This document shows, one piece after another, positions 17,215 to 26,447 of a stretch of DNA of 64,000 nt. The notes beneath the pieces are model-generated. The model worked only from the letters and a program-made list of their open reading frames with translations, was not told the DNA's origin and made no database searches. This DNA is from a bacterium BRH_c32 (GTDB taxonomy: Bacteria; Bacteroidota; Ignavibacteria; Ignavibacteriales; Melioribacteraceae), in the NCBI GenBank assembly GCA_001516025.1, contig LOEU01000014.1:1-64000 (forward strand), in the 5' to 3' direction. How positions within the stretch are numbered: the stretch's first letter is position 1; every line of letters starts with the position of its first letter. Both the position numbers and the translations under genes were made by a program.

Positions 17215-17421
17215 ATGTTTTTTAAGACGATAAAACCAAAAGGGTTCAATTATGTACCCAGATTTTATGATCCTGAAAAAGACCCGGAACTCAAAAGAAA
17301 ACAAAGATTAGGATTTAGCAGGAATCGAGCACATAAAAGGAAAGTGAAGTCGCCAATCTATTGGTTACTGCTTATTGGTGGCGTTATATTCATCTATTTG
17401 AAGTTTACCGGAATCATCTAA
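17215..17421 (+). CDS. Small basic single-pass membrane protein
   Basis: 68 residues. The first 45 are strongly basic and aromatic ('NYVPRFYDPEKDPELK', 'RNRAHKRKVK'), then one membrane segment at about 47-65 and almost no tail. The start is one base after the lipid-kinase stop, so it is clearly co-translated. I do not recognise a named family, but the tight spacing and normal codon use make it credible. It may be an inner-membrane accessory protein; the basic tail would lie in the cytoplasm. Confidence 0.75.
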   Translation: MFFKTIKPKGFNYVPRFYDPEKDPELKRKQRLGFSRNRAHKRKVKSPIYWLLLIGGVIFIYLKFTGII

Positions 17422-17438
17422 AAAGAATAACCCTAGTT

Positions 17439-17458
17439 TACATAATATACATTATGTA
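17439..17458. repeat. Perfect 8-bp inverted repeat between convergent genes
   Basis: TACATAAT and ATTATGTA are separated by four bases. It lies between the end of the small membrane protein gene and the end of hbd and includes the hbd stop codon. The position suits a bidirectional terminator, but the stem is A/T only and there is no clear T-run on either side, so termination is doubtful. Confidence 0.4.
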
Positions 17459-18303
17459 GAATATTTATAGAAACCTTCGCCGGTTTTTCTTCCTAATTTC
17501 TTCGCTGCTACCATCTTTTTAAGTAACGGACATGGTCTATATTTGCTATCATCAAATCCTGTATATAAAACATCCATTATCGCCAGACATACATCTAATC
17601 CTATGAAATCCGCCAAAGCAAGCGGTCCCATCGGTTGATTCATTCCCAACTTCATTACCGAATCGATATCCTTTGCCGAAGCAACTCCTTCAAATAAACA
17701 GAATATAGCTTCATTTATCATCGGCATCAGTACACGATTAGATACAAATCCCGGATAATCATAGACTTCTACCGGCTCTTTGCCGAGTCTTTCGGTTAGT
17801 CCCTTAATAGTTTGATAGGTAGAGTCCGATGTGGAATAACCTCTGATTATCTCTACTAGTTTCATTACCGGTACGGGATTCATAAAGTGCATACCTATGA
17901 ACTTCTCGGGTCTGGAAACTTCGCTTAATTCGGTTATTGATATAGCGGAGGTATTCGATGCAAATATAGCATCTTTATTAATATGTGATTCTAGTTCTCT
18001 AAATAAATTAAATTTAATATCCTTATTTTCAAAAATTGCTTCGACTACTAGCTCCACGTCAGCAGGTATTTCGGTTATTTTAGAGAGCGGATGTATATTA
18101 TCTAAAGTGTTTTTTTTATCTGAATCTTTAATAATTTCTTTTTTGATCTGGCGATCTAAATTCTTTGATATAGTTTCAATCCCTTTTTTGAGTAACTCGG
18201 GATTTAAATCGCATAAATAGACAATAAATCCACTTTGAGCAAAAACATGAGCAATTCCATTACCCATTGTTCCCGCACCTATTACGGCAACTTTTGAGAT
18301 CAT
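17452..18303 (-). CDS. hbd: 3-hydroxybutyryl-CoA dehydrogenase
   Basis: An NAD(P)-dependent 3-hydroxyacyl-CoA dehydrogenase of 283 residues, the stand-alone bacterial size. The Rossmann motif '[11 protein letters not shown]' is at 9-19, '[10 protein letters not shown]' and '[15 protein letters not shown]' carry the catalytic Ser/His/Glu region, and '[14 protein letters not shown]' lies at the domain hinge. It acts in butyrate-type fermentation, polyhydroxybutyrate or beta-oxidation routes; no partner thiolase or crotonase is in the window. It is 12 bases downstream of the ricT stop. Confidence 0.94.
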   Translation of the reverse strand: MISKVAVIGAGTMGNGIAHVFAQSGFIVYLCDLNPELLKKGIETISKNLDRQIKKEIIKDSDKKNTLDNIHPLSKITEIPADVELVVEAIFENKDIKFNLFRELESHINKDAIFASNTSAISITELSEVSRPEKFIGMHFMNPVPVMKLVEIIRGYSTSDSTYQTIKGLTERLGKEPVEVYDYPGFVSNRVLMPMINEAIFCLFEGVASAKDIDSVMKLGMNQPMGPLALADFIGLDVCLAIMDVLYTGFDDSKYRPCPLLKKMVAAKKLGRKTGEGFYKYST

Positions 18304-18315
18304 GACTCCCCTTTC

Positions 18316-19164
18316 TTAATTGGATTCTTCAAATTCAAATGATAAGCAGCATTTGAGTTTTCCGCATGGACCGCTTAGTTTGCCCATTGATGTAACTAAA
18401 TTCTGTTCATTTGCCAGTTGTGTTGTGATTTTTTTGAAATTGCCAAGAAACGAAGAACAGCAAAATTCTCTTCCGCATGTACCGACTCCGCCTACTTTCT
18501 TAGCTTCATCTCTTACACCGATTTGTCTTAATTCAATTCGTGTTTTAAAGACCGAGGCCAATTCTTTTGCCAATTCCCTGAAATCGATTCTTCCATCTGC
18601 AGTGTAATAAAAGAAAAGTCGTTTCCTATCAAATTGGTAATGAGTCCCCACCAATTTCATCTCTAAGTTACTTCGCTTTGTAACTTCTTTGAATAAAGTA
18701 GCCGCTTTTTCTTCGTCTATTTTATTTCGTCCAATCTTTAGTAAATCGTCGTCAGAGGCTTTTCTAACGAGAATAGGTAGTTTCTCTTCAAATAGACCAA
18801 AATGTTGTCTCTTAAGCGCTACAAGACGCCCTATAAGCTTAACCTGTGCTATTTCATGGAAATCATCTTCAGAAATAACAACTAAATCACCCGGAAGGCA
18901 TTCTTTTTTCTCCATTGCTATTTCGACAAAACATGAAGATAGTAATCCATCAGCGGCTATTTCCAATATGTTTCTTTTATCTTCGGGTACGGGTTGATTT
19001 GAATTAGTTATGGGTAAAACACAGTTATGCTCACCGTTATATTTGCACTCTAATGATGAAACAATATTCTCTTGATAGCACGAATTACATTTTAATTCAT
19101 ACTCCTGAGTGTTATTATCTGTAACGCAGCTATCAGCTATAAAACTTAAATCTATATTAAACAC
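18316..19164 (-). CDS. ricT: RicT/YaaT-like PSP1-domain protein with Cys-rich N-terminus
   Basis: 282 residues. The C-terminal half is the PSP1 domain with the diagnostic cysteine motifs 'CGREFCCSSFL' and 'GPCGKLKCC', as in Bacillus RicT (YaaT), part of the RicAFT complex that affects RNase Y action and binds iron-sulfur clusters. The N-terminal ~50 residues add cysteines at 13, 26, 29, 40 and 48, which look like an extra metal site. The start is GTG at 19164, supported by an AGGAG seven bases upstream. holB ends 2 bases upstream, so the pair is coupled, the same neighbour relation as in Firmicutes (holB-yaaT). Confidence 0.9.
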   Translation of the reverse strand: MFNIDLSFIADSCVTDNNTQEYELKCNSCYQENIVSSLECKYNGEHNCVLPITNSNQPVPEDKRNILEIAADGLLSSCFVEIAMEKKECLPGDLVVISEDDFHEIAQVKLIGRLVALKRQHFGLFEEKLPILVRKASDDDLLKIGRNKIDEEKAATLFKEVTKRSNLEMKLVGTHYQFDRKRLFFYYTADGRIDFRELAKELASVFKTRIELRQIGVRDEAKKVGGVGTCGREFCCSSFLGNFKKITTQLANEQNLVTSMGKLSGPCGKLKCCLSFEFEESN

Positions 19165-19166
19165 AA

Positions 19167-20270
19167 CTAATCTCCTAACTCAATTGCAGCTATTTCAAAT
19201 ATAAGACTAAGAGATATTATATTCAAGTTAAGATTTCTATCAAAATAATTGCTGTATTTATTCAAGTTCTCTATAATATCTTCTTGCTTTGTCTTAGGAA
19301 ATCTTTTATTAAATTTAGAAATAGATTCCTCCTTTCCAATATAATAAAAATCTTTTAACTCCGAACATTTTTCTTTAATCGTATCCAGAAACCACATGTT
19401 TATTAGATCAATAAATAACTTAATACCGCTTGTTCCATATTTATCATTAATTTCATTTATAATTGCCAATGCCGAAGAATACTTTTTCATCACTGAAAAT
19501 CGAGCAAAATCTATCGCTTTTTCTGAAAGCGATTCAAATTCCATCTCCAAAAGCTTTGCTGCTTTATATACTGAACCATTACTAAATTTAGTAACCTTTG
19601 AAGCTAATACGCCATCAATTCCAAAATAACTCTTTAATACCTCTTCTAATTCATCTTCTAATAAATTTTCAAAATTAATTACAAAAGATCTTGAGTGAAT
19701 AGTTTTTAATAGATACTCAATTTTATCGGTTATAAGTACAAAGAAAACATTTTCCGGAGGCTCTTCTAATGATTTTAATAATGAGTTTTGTGATTCCTCA
19801 TTTAATAGATGAGCATCATCTATAATAACAAATCTTTTTATTTCGGGTTGATAATAGATATTCAAGAAGCGAATTATATCTCGAATGCTCGATATCTTTA
19901 TTGTATTGGCATTATCAATTTTTAGGAAATAATATGGGTTCTTAACCTTTTCTTTTATTTCGCTTTGAATCGCTTCGATAGTGCTTTTGGTTAATTTATC
20001 GAAAGGTCCATCATCACCGGATTCACTTTTCCCTCTGGGGAGCGCAAATACATATTTAATGAATGGTTCGGATAAGGTGTTGATTTGTGATTGTGTAGCA
20101 GGATCAGATGCGTTGATTTGCTTTGCAAATTCAATTGCTGTAAAAAATTTACCGATTCCTTTTGAACCGGAAAAAATAAAGGCGTGTGGAACACGCCTTG
20201 AATTTATCAATTTAGTTAAAACTAATTTTGATTTCTTTTGACCAATAATCTTATTAAAAAAATCAGACAT
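19167..20270 (-). CDS. holB: DNA polymerase III delta-prime subunit
   Basis: A 367-residue AAA+ clamp-loader subunit. The P-loop-like 'FSGSKGIGKFFTA' is near residues 33-45 and 'SLLKSLEEPPENVFFVLIT' carries the box VI/VII region that is typical of delta-prime, with 'TIHSRS' in place of the usual SRC motif. No Cys-rich zinc module is visible between the Walker motifs, unlike E. coli delta-prime. It sits between the DUF2795 gene (8 bases upstream) and ricT (2 bases downstream). Confidence 0.9.
   Translation of the reverse strand: MSDFFNKIIGQKKSKLVLTKLINSRRVPHAFIFSGSKGIGKFFTAIEFAKQINASDPATQSQINTLSEPFIKYVFALPRGKSESGDDGPFDKLTKSTIEAIQSEIKEKVKNPYYFLKIDNANTIKISSIRDIIRFLNIYYQPEIKRFVIIDDAHLLNEESQNSLLKSLEEPPENVFFVLITDKIEYLLKTIHSRSFVINFENLLEDELEEVLKSYFGIDGVLASKVTKFSNGSVYKAAKLLEMEFESLSEKAIDFARFSVMKKYSSALAIINEINDKYGTSGIKLFIDLINMWFLDTIKEKCSELKDFYYIGKEESISKFNKRFPKTKQEDIIENLNKYSNYFDRNLNLNIISLSLIFEIAAIELGD
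19172..19176 (-). promoter_or_regulatory. Ribosome binding site fixing a GTG start
   Basis: AGGAG on the minus strand, seven bases before the GTG at 19164. It lies within the last codons of holB and supports GTG as the start of ricT. Confidence 0.6.
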
Positions 20271-20278
20271 AAAAATTA

Positions 20279-20509
20279 TCAGTTTCTATATTCGTCATCA
20301 TCACTATAAAAAAAGTCTTCATCACTTGGATAGTCGGGCCATATATCTTCAATCGATTCATAAGGTTCTTCTGAATCTTCTAATTCTTGTAGATTCTCAA
20401 GAACTTCTAAAGGAGCACCGATTCTTTCTGCATAATCGTACAGTTCTTCTTTTGTAGCTGGCCAAGGAGCGTCATCTAGATAAGATGCAAGTTCGACGGT
20501 CCAAATCAT
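20279..20509 (-). CDS. Small acidic DUF2795-like protein
   Basis: 76 residues, very acidic with a run of Asp/Glu in the C-terminal third. The first half ('YLDDAPWPATKEELYDYAERIGAP', shortened here to its core pattern W/YPATKEEL-YAE-GAP-EVLENL) fits DUF2795, a small helical domain of unknown function. It lies between the M23 peptidase and holB genes with gaps of 20 and 8 bases and has a GGGAG upstream of its ATG. Function unknown. Confidence 0.8.
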   Translation of the reverse strand: MIWTVELASYLDDAPWPATKEELYDYAERIGAPLEVLENLQELEDSEEPYESIEDIWPDYPSDEDFFYSDDDEYRN

Positions 20510-20529
20510 ATATTTTCTCTCCCTTAATT

Positions 20530-21456
20530 TTATTTTTTTACGATTTCAAACAGATCAACATCTTCAAAAATGAAATTCATCGGATTAAGAGGAATTCCAT
20601 TGTGTCTCACTTCATAATGACAATGAGGACCGGTACTTAATTTCCCGGAGTTACCCGATAAAGCAACAAGATCGCCTCTAGTAACTTTTTGACCTACTTT
20701 TACTTTAATCTCAGAAAGATGCCCAAATATTGTTCTATAGCCAAAACCATGATCAATCTCAAGAGTGAGACCGTAACCGCCTCTTCTTCCTGCAAAATCT
20801 ACTGTGCCGCCTCCCGTTGCATAAACCTTCGTACCAATATCGCAAATTATATCCACTCCATTATGCATCCTGGTTATCTTAAGTATAGGATGGAATCGCA
20901 TTCCAAATCCATCTGTAAGAATACCTTCAGAAGGCCTTATCGCTGGCAGATTGTCATACATCGCTTCATTTGTTTTTATAGAAGTTTCTATCTCTTTATA
21001 GCTATTACTTTCAGTCTTTATTTTAGTAGAAATTTCAGATACATAACTGTTCAAATCCTTGACAAATCCGGATAATTGTTCCCCTTTTGTAAAATCATAA
21101 CTTGATATTATGTTACCACCCTTTCCGAAATCAAAATCTTCATAGGGTACAGGATCCAAATTTGTTACCAATCTTAGATCTTTTCCTGTCTCCTTAAGTG
21201 AATTTATTTTTTCATCAAGAGATTTATATCTTTCTGCCAATTGCTTAAAATTAGATAAAAGCTGTTCGTTTTTCTTTTTGAGCGATTTTACTTCAATTTC
21301 CGGATTGACCATTTCATTTAAAACTAGAAATGACCCAAACAGGAAAAATGAAGCAATTACTGAAAAGAATAGTACCAGAAATACGAATTTTCTGTAAAAA
21401 TTACGTATCTCTACGAACTTCAGTTTCGATTTTGAGAAATAATAATATTTTTTCAT
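20530..21456 (-). CDS. M23-family (LytM) murein endopeptidase with membrane anchor
   Basis: 308 residues. A basic N-terminus, one membrane segment (about 24-46), a coiled coil (about 54-95), a spacer, then a LytM domain at about 176-295. The zinc ligands H198 and D202 ('HNGVDII') and the H-x-H pair 278-280 ('PHCHYEV') are all present, so it should be catalytically active, cutting peptidoglycan cross-links, unlike EnvC-type activators that lack them. 'RGDLVALSGNSG' and 'GIPLNPMNF' are family hallmarks. About 60 bases separate it from the hprK gene downstream... upstream on the same strand. Confidence 0.94.
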   Translation of the reverse strand: MKKYYYFSKSKLKFVEIRNFYRKFVFLVLFFSVIASFFLFGSFLVLNEMVNPEIEVKSLKKKNEQLLSNFKQLAERYKSLDEKINSLKETGKDLRLVTNLDPVPYEDFDFGKGGNIISSYDFTKGEQLSGFVKDLNSYVSEISTKIKTESNSYKEIETSIKTNEAMYDNLPAIRPSEGILTDGFGMRFHPILKITRMHNGVDIICDIGTKVYATGGGTVDFAGRRGGYGLTLEIDHGFGYRTIFGHLSEIKVKVGQKVTRGDLVALSGNSGKLSTGPHCHYEVRHNGIPLNPMNFIFEDVDLFEIVKK

Positions 21457-21518
21457 AGGATTCTAAGGTGCGAAGATAATAAATGCTTATACATCAGTCA
21501 AGTAATCTTTTTTACAAA

Positions 21519-22532
21519 TCACTCAAAATCATGCTCAAAATAATTAACCGACCTATTGTCTCCTCCATTTTTATTTTGTAAACGATCTAATAATCTATTT
21601 TGCATTACTTTTGCAGCATCAAACCCATAATGCTTTAGTAAATAATTTAATGCTATCACTTCAGAAATAACCGTGATATTTTTGCCGGGTAGAATTGGTA
21701 GTTTTACGTATTGTATATCCACATCTAAAATCGACTGATATTGCTCAACCAAACCGGTGCGCGTATATTCCGATTTTTCGTCCCATACTTCTAATTCTAC
21801 TATAATCTCTAATCTTTTTTGGAATCGTATAGCTCTCACTCCAAATGTGCTTTTTATATCTATTATTCCGACACCTCTAATCTCCATAAAATGCTTCACT
21901 AATTCAGTACCTGCACCCATTAAGATTCCTTCACCTTTCTTGGTAAGTACAACTACATCATCGGCAACAAGACGATGTCCCCTTTCAATAAGGTCTAGGG
22001 CTACTTCACTTTTGCCCACTCCCGATTTTCCGATAAAAAGAAGTCCGACTCCATAAACATCGACAAGAGAACCATGTACTGTAAGTCTTGGTGCAAATTG
22101 GTCATCAAGAAGATCACTTACTAAAAATACAAGCTTTGTTGTAGAGAAAGACGAACCGAAAATGGGTATCTTATATTTATTCCCCATCTCTATCATTTCA
22201 GGAAGTGGTTTATTATTGTCGGTAAGAATTAAACAAGGGATCTCAAACTTAAAAATATTCTCCAACGATTTTTTTAGCTGCGGCTTCTTCAACTGCTTTA
22301 AATATCTCATTTCTGTATTGCCAAAAACCTGTACTCGGTTATATGTATATAGGTCCACAAACCCGGCTAATGCAAGTCCAGGTCTATGAACATTATGATC
22401 ATTTATTAACCGTTCAAATCCCACCTTCTTATTGTGGATTTTTAATTTGAACAAATCTTTAGCAATATTATAAAAAAAATCTACTGTAATATTTTCTTTA
22501 CGAGTAATATTTTTTTCTGTAATGTTTATCAT
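21519..22532 (-). CDS. hprK: HPr kinase/phosphorylase
   Basis: A bifunctional enzyme that phosphorylates and dephosphorylates Ser46 of HPr. 337 residues, slightly longer than usual. The N-terminal DRTGG-like half runs to about 130; the catalytic half has the conserved 'HGSLV' (H153), P-loop 'GKSGVGKSE' (168-176), 'DDVV' and the signature 'EIRGVGIIDI'. It overlaps hpf by 4 bases. A matching HPr with Ser46 is encoded at 57060-57326 and enzyme I at 55340-57070. In many proteobacteria without sugar PTS this trio regulates metabolism; the target here is unknown. Confidence 0.95.
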   Translation of the reverse strand: MINITEKNITRKENITVDFFYNIAKDLFKLKIHNKKVGFERLINDHNVHRPGLALAGFVDLYTYNRVQVFGNTEMRYLKQLKKPQLKKSLENIFKFEIPCLILTDNNKPLPEMIEMGNKYKIPIFGSSFSTTKLVFLVSDLLDDQFAPRLTVHGSLVDVYGVGLLFIGKSGVGKSEVALDLIERGHRLVADDVVVLTKKGEGILMGAGTELVKHFMEIRGVGIIDIKSTFGVRAIRFQKRLEIIVELEVWDEKSEYTRTGLVEQYQSILDVDIQYVKLPILPGKNITVISEVIALNYLLKHYGFDAAKVMQNRLLDRLQNKNGGDNRSVNYFEHDFE

Positions 22533-22831
22533 CTTTTAATAGCAAGTTTCTTTGTTTTAGTTTTCTTTAACTGAATTACCATTTTGTCGCAAGCTTCATT
22601 AATTGCTTTGAAAAAGTCATCTGATTCAGTAGAAACTGCTAATACTTTACCGGGAAGATGAAGATTGAGTTCTACATTCTTAATACTATCTTTTTGATGA
22701 GTGAAGCTCAAAACTACATTTACATCTAAAATATCATCATTAAATTTCTCAAACGATTTTACGTTCTCGTTGATATAATCTTTTAATGAATCTTTTGCTT
22801 TGAACTTTCGTGAAGTGATTTGGATATTCAT
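22529..22831 (-). CDS. hpf: Short ribosome hibernation promoting factor (HPF/RaiA)
   Basis: 100 residues of the HPF/YfiA domain, without the C-terminal dimerisation domain of long HPF. It begins 'MNIQITSRKFKA' and contains the 'FFKAINEACDKM' helix and a basic 'KKTKTKK' tail. It binds the 30S decoding centre of idle ribosomes. The 4-base overlap with hprK mirrors the hpf/PTS linkage of other bacteria. It is 10 bases downstream of the Xer recombinase gene. Confidence 0.92.
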   Translation of the reverse strand: MNIQITSRKFKAKDSLKDYINENVKSFEKFNDDILDVNVVLSFTHQKDSIKNVELNLHLPGKVLAVSTESDDFFKAINEACDKMVIQLKKTKTKKLAIKR

Positions 22832-22841
22832 AATAACTCCT

Positions 22842-23738
22842 TTATGATTTAGGATGAGCTTTTTTGTAAGATTTTTTTAATTTTTCTATACTAACATGAG
22901 TATAAATTTGAGTAGTTGAAAGATTCTCATGACCCAATAATTCCTTTATAGCAATTAAATCCGCATCACGATCCAACATGTGAGTGGCAGCAGCATGCCT
23001 TAGAATATGAGGGCTTTTTTTCTTAATATCTGAAACATTAGATAAAATCTTATTAACTAAATGGTAGATCTGTTGACGATTGGTTCTCTCCTCTTTTTTA
23101 TCATATAAAAATGGATTTATTCTCCCGGTTGGATTGAATTCTTTTATATAATCTTTTATAACTAATATAGATTTATCTCCAATAGGAACTATCCTTGTTT
23201 TTGAACCTTTTCCTAATACCCGAATTGACTTCTTCATCATATCAATATTACCAATATCCAACATGCAAAGTTCCGTAACTCGCAATGCACAACCATATAA
23301 AAGTTCAAAAATTACTTTTACTCTTTTACTTTCCTTAATCTCATATTTCCCATCTATAAATCTAAAAATTTCTTCATAAGAGTCAACTAAAAGCGTCTCC
23401 GGAAGTTTCCTTTTATATTTTGGATTGGAGATATTCTCAATAGGACTATTTTCTATATAATCATTAATAATACAAAAATGAAAAAACTTCCTCAATGTAG
23501 ATAAATGTCTTGATATCGATGTACGCGATAATTCCGAATTATTTAATTCCATTAAGAATAGACGTATATGCCTTTCCTTTATTTCATCTATTTTTAATAT
23601 ATTTTTATCAGAAAGAAAATCAATGAATTTATGTATATCTCTTTTATAACTCTCAAGAGTATTTCCTGAAAGTCTTTCAATATTTTCGATCTGATTGAAA
23701 AAGAGTTCTGATAATTCATTTATTAAAATCATTTTCAT
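22842..23738 (-). CDS. xerC: XerC/XerD-type tyrosine recombinase
   Basis: A 298-residue site-specific recombinase that should resolve chromosome dimers at dif. The N-terminal SAM-like core-binding domain is at about 10-100, and the catalytic domain has all six residues: R153 ('ALRVTEL'), K177, H244 and R247 ('HILRHA'), H270 ('LGHENL') and Y279. It overlaps the topA stop in ATGA by 4 bases. The chromosomal housekeeping context, including topA as in Firmicutes (topA-gid-xerC), argues against a phage integrase. XerC and XerD cannot be told apart here; the symbol is provisional. Confidence 0.92.
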   Translation of the reverse strand: MKMILINELSELFFNQIENIERLSGNTLESYKRDIHKFIDFLSDKNILKIDEIKERHIRLFLMELNNSELSRTSISRHLSTLRKFFHFCIINDYIENSPIENISNPKYKRKLPETLLVDSYEEIFRFIDGKYEIKESKRVKVIFELLYGCALRVTELCMLDIGNIDMMKKSIRVLGKGSKTRIVPIGDKSILVIKDYIKEFNPTGRINPFLYDKKEERTNRQQIYHLVNKILSNVSDIKKKSPHILRHAAATHMLDRDADLIAIKELLGHENLSTTQIYTHVSIEKLKKSYKKAHPKS

Positions 23739-25975
23739 ACATATTGATCGTCATCATCCACCACTTCATTTTTTACCTCCGGCTCGGCATCTGCTTTTGG
23801 CATCGTCCAACTTGCATACTCACATTTAGGGTATAACGAACAGCCATAAAATATTTTTCGTTTCTTAGTTCTCTTTATTACAACATCTCCTTCAGAACAT
23901 TTAGGACATTTTATTCCTGAAGAAATTACTTTTGTAAAATCGCAATCAGGATATTTCTCACATCCAATAAATCTTCCATATTTGCTATCTCTATAAACAG
24001 TCTTAGAATTACATTTCGGACATAATTCACCGGTGAATTCCGGCTCTGTTTTTCCACTTTGTTCTTTTAGTGATCTAATATTTTTACATTCAGGATAATT
24101 ACTGCATGCTAAAAATCTTCCGAATCTGCCTACTTTAAATTCCATCTCTGCACCGCATTTATCGCATATAATCTTTTCCATATTTTCTTCCACTTCCTTT
24201 AATTGACTTGTAAAAGGATTGTAGAAATCATTCATTACATCTTCATAAGTATTCTCGCCTTCAGCAATTTGATCCAGCTCCTCTTCCATCTTGGCAGTAA
24301 AAGTTACATTGAATAATTGAGAAAAATTCTTAACTAATATTGCATTTACTTTTGTGCCGAGCTTTGTCGGATGTATTTTTCTCTCTATTTGATCTATATA
24401 TTTTCTATCATTAATCGTACTGATAATAGAGGCATAAGTACTAGGCCTCCCAATACCATTACTCTCTAATTCTTTTATTAATGAACTTTCCGAAAAGCGT
24501 GGAGGCGGTTTTGTGAAATGTTGATTCTTTATTAAATCTAATAAAGATAATTTCTGCTGCGGCTCTAAACCATATGGTATATTGCCGATAGCCCCATTGG
24601 ATTCGCTGCTTTCTTTCTCTTCGGATGTTTCATCATAGAGAGCAAGAAATCCATCAAACTTAATTGCAGAACCTGATGTTTTAAATATATATTCGTCAGC
24701 TTTTACAGATACCGTTGTGGTTTCAATCTGTGCAGGTTCCATCTGCGAAGCCACAAATCTTTTCCAAATTAATTCATATAATTTATACTGATCATCTGTT
24801 AAAAATTCTTTCACAAATTCAGGAGTGTATTTTAATGAAGTCGGTCGTATGGCTTCATGCGCATCTTGTACATTTTTCTTTTTTGAAGAATCGTATCTCT
24901 TTGGTGAATCCGGAAGATATTTATCACCGAATTTTAATTTAATATAATTGCGGGCATCTGAAACTATATCTTCATTTAATCTAGTCGAATCGGTTCTCAT
25001 ATATGTGATTAAACCGGTAGTTCCTTCGCTTCCAAGATCAATTCCTTCATATAGATTTTGAGCTAATTGCATCGCCTTTCTTGGTCTGTAACGCAATTTC
25101 CTCGATGCCTCTACCTGTAATGTGCTTGTAATAAATGGAGGGAATGGATTTCTCTTTGATTCTTTTTTACTAATATCGGAAATGATAAAATTATCTTTTC
25201 CTTTGATGTCTTCATATAATTTCGCAGCTATTTCAGCAGAATCTATTAAATAATAATTCTTTGAAAATTCGTTTTTTTCTTCTTCTGTCATATTTGCTTT
25301 AGGAGAAGTTCGAATTGCCTTTCCGTCTATCTCAAATAGCTTAGCTGAAAATTCTTTATTATCATCAGTCGAAAAATTACCGACTAATGACCAATATTCA
25401 ATCGGTAAAAAACTTAAAATCTCTTCTTCTCTCTCGCATATTAATCTAAGAGCAACTGACTGAACTCTACCTGCTGATAGTGCTTCATAAGAATCCAAAA
25501 TCGATTTCCAAAGGAATGGACTAATTTTGTAACCTATGATTCTATCCATTGCTCTTCGCGCTCTTTGAGAAGCAACTAACTTATTATCAATATCGATGGG
25601 ACTATTTAATGCCTCATTCACAGTCTTTTTCGTAATTTCATTAAAAAGAACTCTCTTAATATTAGCATCAGTGGAAGATTCAATGAGATCTAAAATATCT
25701 TGGGCAATAGCTTCCCCTTCGCGGTCAGGATCGGTCGCTATGAATATATTGGTTGCTTTTGTAGATAAACTCTTTATCCTCTTTATTAAATCCCCTTTTC
25801 CTCTGATATTTAATAAAGTCGGCTTAAATCCATTTTCTGTATCAATACCAAGTTTTGTCTTTGGTAAATTTCTTAAATGACCTACTGTCGCTTCAACTGT
25901 ATAATTCCTACCTAGATATTTATTAATAGTTTTTGCCTTGGAGGGTGATTCCACCAAAATCAAATTTTTAGCCAT
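23735..25975 (-). CDS. topA: DNA topoisomerase I
   Basis: A type IA topoisomerase of 746 residues that relaxes negative supercoils. The Toprim domain starts at 'LILVESPSKAKTI' and has the acidic 'TDPDREGE' at 81-88. The active-site tyrosine is Y325 in 'ITYMRTDS'. The C-terminus carries three four-cysteine zinc ribbons ('CDKCGAEMEF', 'CPKCNSKTVY', 'CPKCSEGDVV') and a short acidic tail. It is co-transcribed with the Xer recombinase downstream (4-base overlap) and follows smg by 13 bases. Confidence 0.98.
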   Translation of the reverse strand: MAKNLILVESPSKAKTINKYLGRNYTVEATVGHLRNLPKTKLGIDTENGFKPTLLNIRGKGDLIKRIKSLSTKATNIFIATDPDREGEAIAQDILDLIESSTDANIKRVLFNEITKKTVNEALNSPIDIDNKLVASQRARRAMDRIIGYKISPFLWKSILDSYEALSAGRVQSVALRLICEREEEILSFLPIEYWSLVGNFSTDDNKEFSAKLFEIDGKAIRTSPKANMTEEEKNEFSKNYYLIDSAEIAAKLYEDIKGKDNFIISDISKKESKRNPFPPFITSTLQVEASRKLRYRPRKAMQLAQNLYEGIDLGSEGTTGLITYMRTDSTRLNEDIVSDARNYIKLKFGDKYLPDSPKRYDSSKKKNVQDAHEAIRPTSLKYTPEFVKEFLTDDQYKLYELIWKRFVASQMEPAQIETTTVSVKADEYIFKTSGSAIKFDGFLALYDETSEEKESSESNGAIGNIPYGLEPQQKLSLLDLIKNQHFTKPPPRFSESSLIKELESNGIGRPSTYASIISTINDRKYIDQIERKIHPTKLGTKVNAILVKNFSQLFNVTFTAKMEEELDQIAEGENTYEDVMNDFYNPFTSQLKEVEENMEKIICDKCGAEMEFKVGRFGRFLACSNYPECKNIRSLKEQSGKTEPEFTGELCPKCNSKTVYRDSKYGRFIGCEKYPDCDFTKVISSGIKCPKCSEGDVVIKRTKKRKIFYGCSLYPKCEYASWTMPKADAEPEVKNEVVDDDDQYV

Positions 25976-25988
25976 TTACAATCCTTTT

Positions 25989-26447
25989 TCAGTTTATAGT
26001 ATCAGAGGTGAATAATAAAACTCTACTTCCGGGAAGCATCTCCTGATCGAAATTTACCAGTGATAACAATATAAACCAATTTATATCATTCTTGGTAAAT
26101 AGATGTTCGGGAAACATATTCATCTGATCTAGTATCATTTCTAAATCTGTGTTATCTATTAATTCAACATTTATTAAGTGCATTAAGTAATCTGCATTCT
26201 CAATACCTAATAAATATACTTCTTCTTCGGTGAATACTCTCGTATGTTCCTTCTTGTTTTTGCTCTTCTTTATTTTACTGTTTTTCTTGCTTAATATCTT
26301 ATCGAAAACTAAACTAAAAGCAATACTAATAGTCTTTTGATCAAATTCTTTACTATTAATCAAACTCTTGCTTAAATCTTCATAAGATGAATTATTTTTT
26401 AATCCTTCAAGTATTTTCGCTAATGCTTCAACAATTTTTGTAGTCAT
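25989..26447 (-). CDS. Smg/DUF494-like protein
   Basis: 152 residues. A helical N-terminus ('IVEALAKILEGL'), a basic Lys-rich middle, then 'RVFTEEEVYLLGIENADYLMHL' (pattern R-x-(Y/F)-T-x-E-E) and 'NTDLEMILDQM', which fit the DUF494/Smg family. In other bacteria smg lies next to dprA/topA, and here it is directly upstream of topA, which supports the call. No function is established. The sequence is divergent, so the family assignment is moderate. It overlaps the ybeY stop by one base. Confidence 0.6.
   Translation of the reverse strand: MTTKIVEALAKILEGLKNNSSYEDLSKSLINSKEFDQKTISIAFSLVFDKILSKKNSKIKKSKNKKEHTRVFTEEEVYLLGIENADYLMHLINVELIDNTDLEMILDQMNMFPEHLFTKNDINWFILLSLVNFDQEMLPGSRVLLFTSDTIN

Noticed and set aside
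17439-17458. Inverted repeat as a certain terminator for two convergent genes
   Set aside because: The stem is A/T-rich with no T-run, so it is listed only as a repeat.
22842-23738. Tyrosine recombinase as a sign of a mobile element
   Set aside because: It is coupled to topA by a 4-base overlap among housekeeping genes, is of Xer size and has no att repeats or phage genes nearby.
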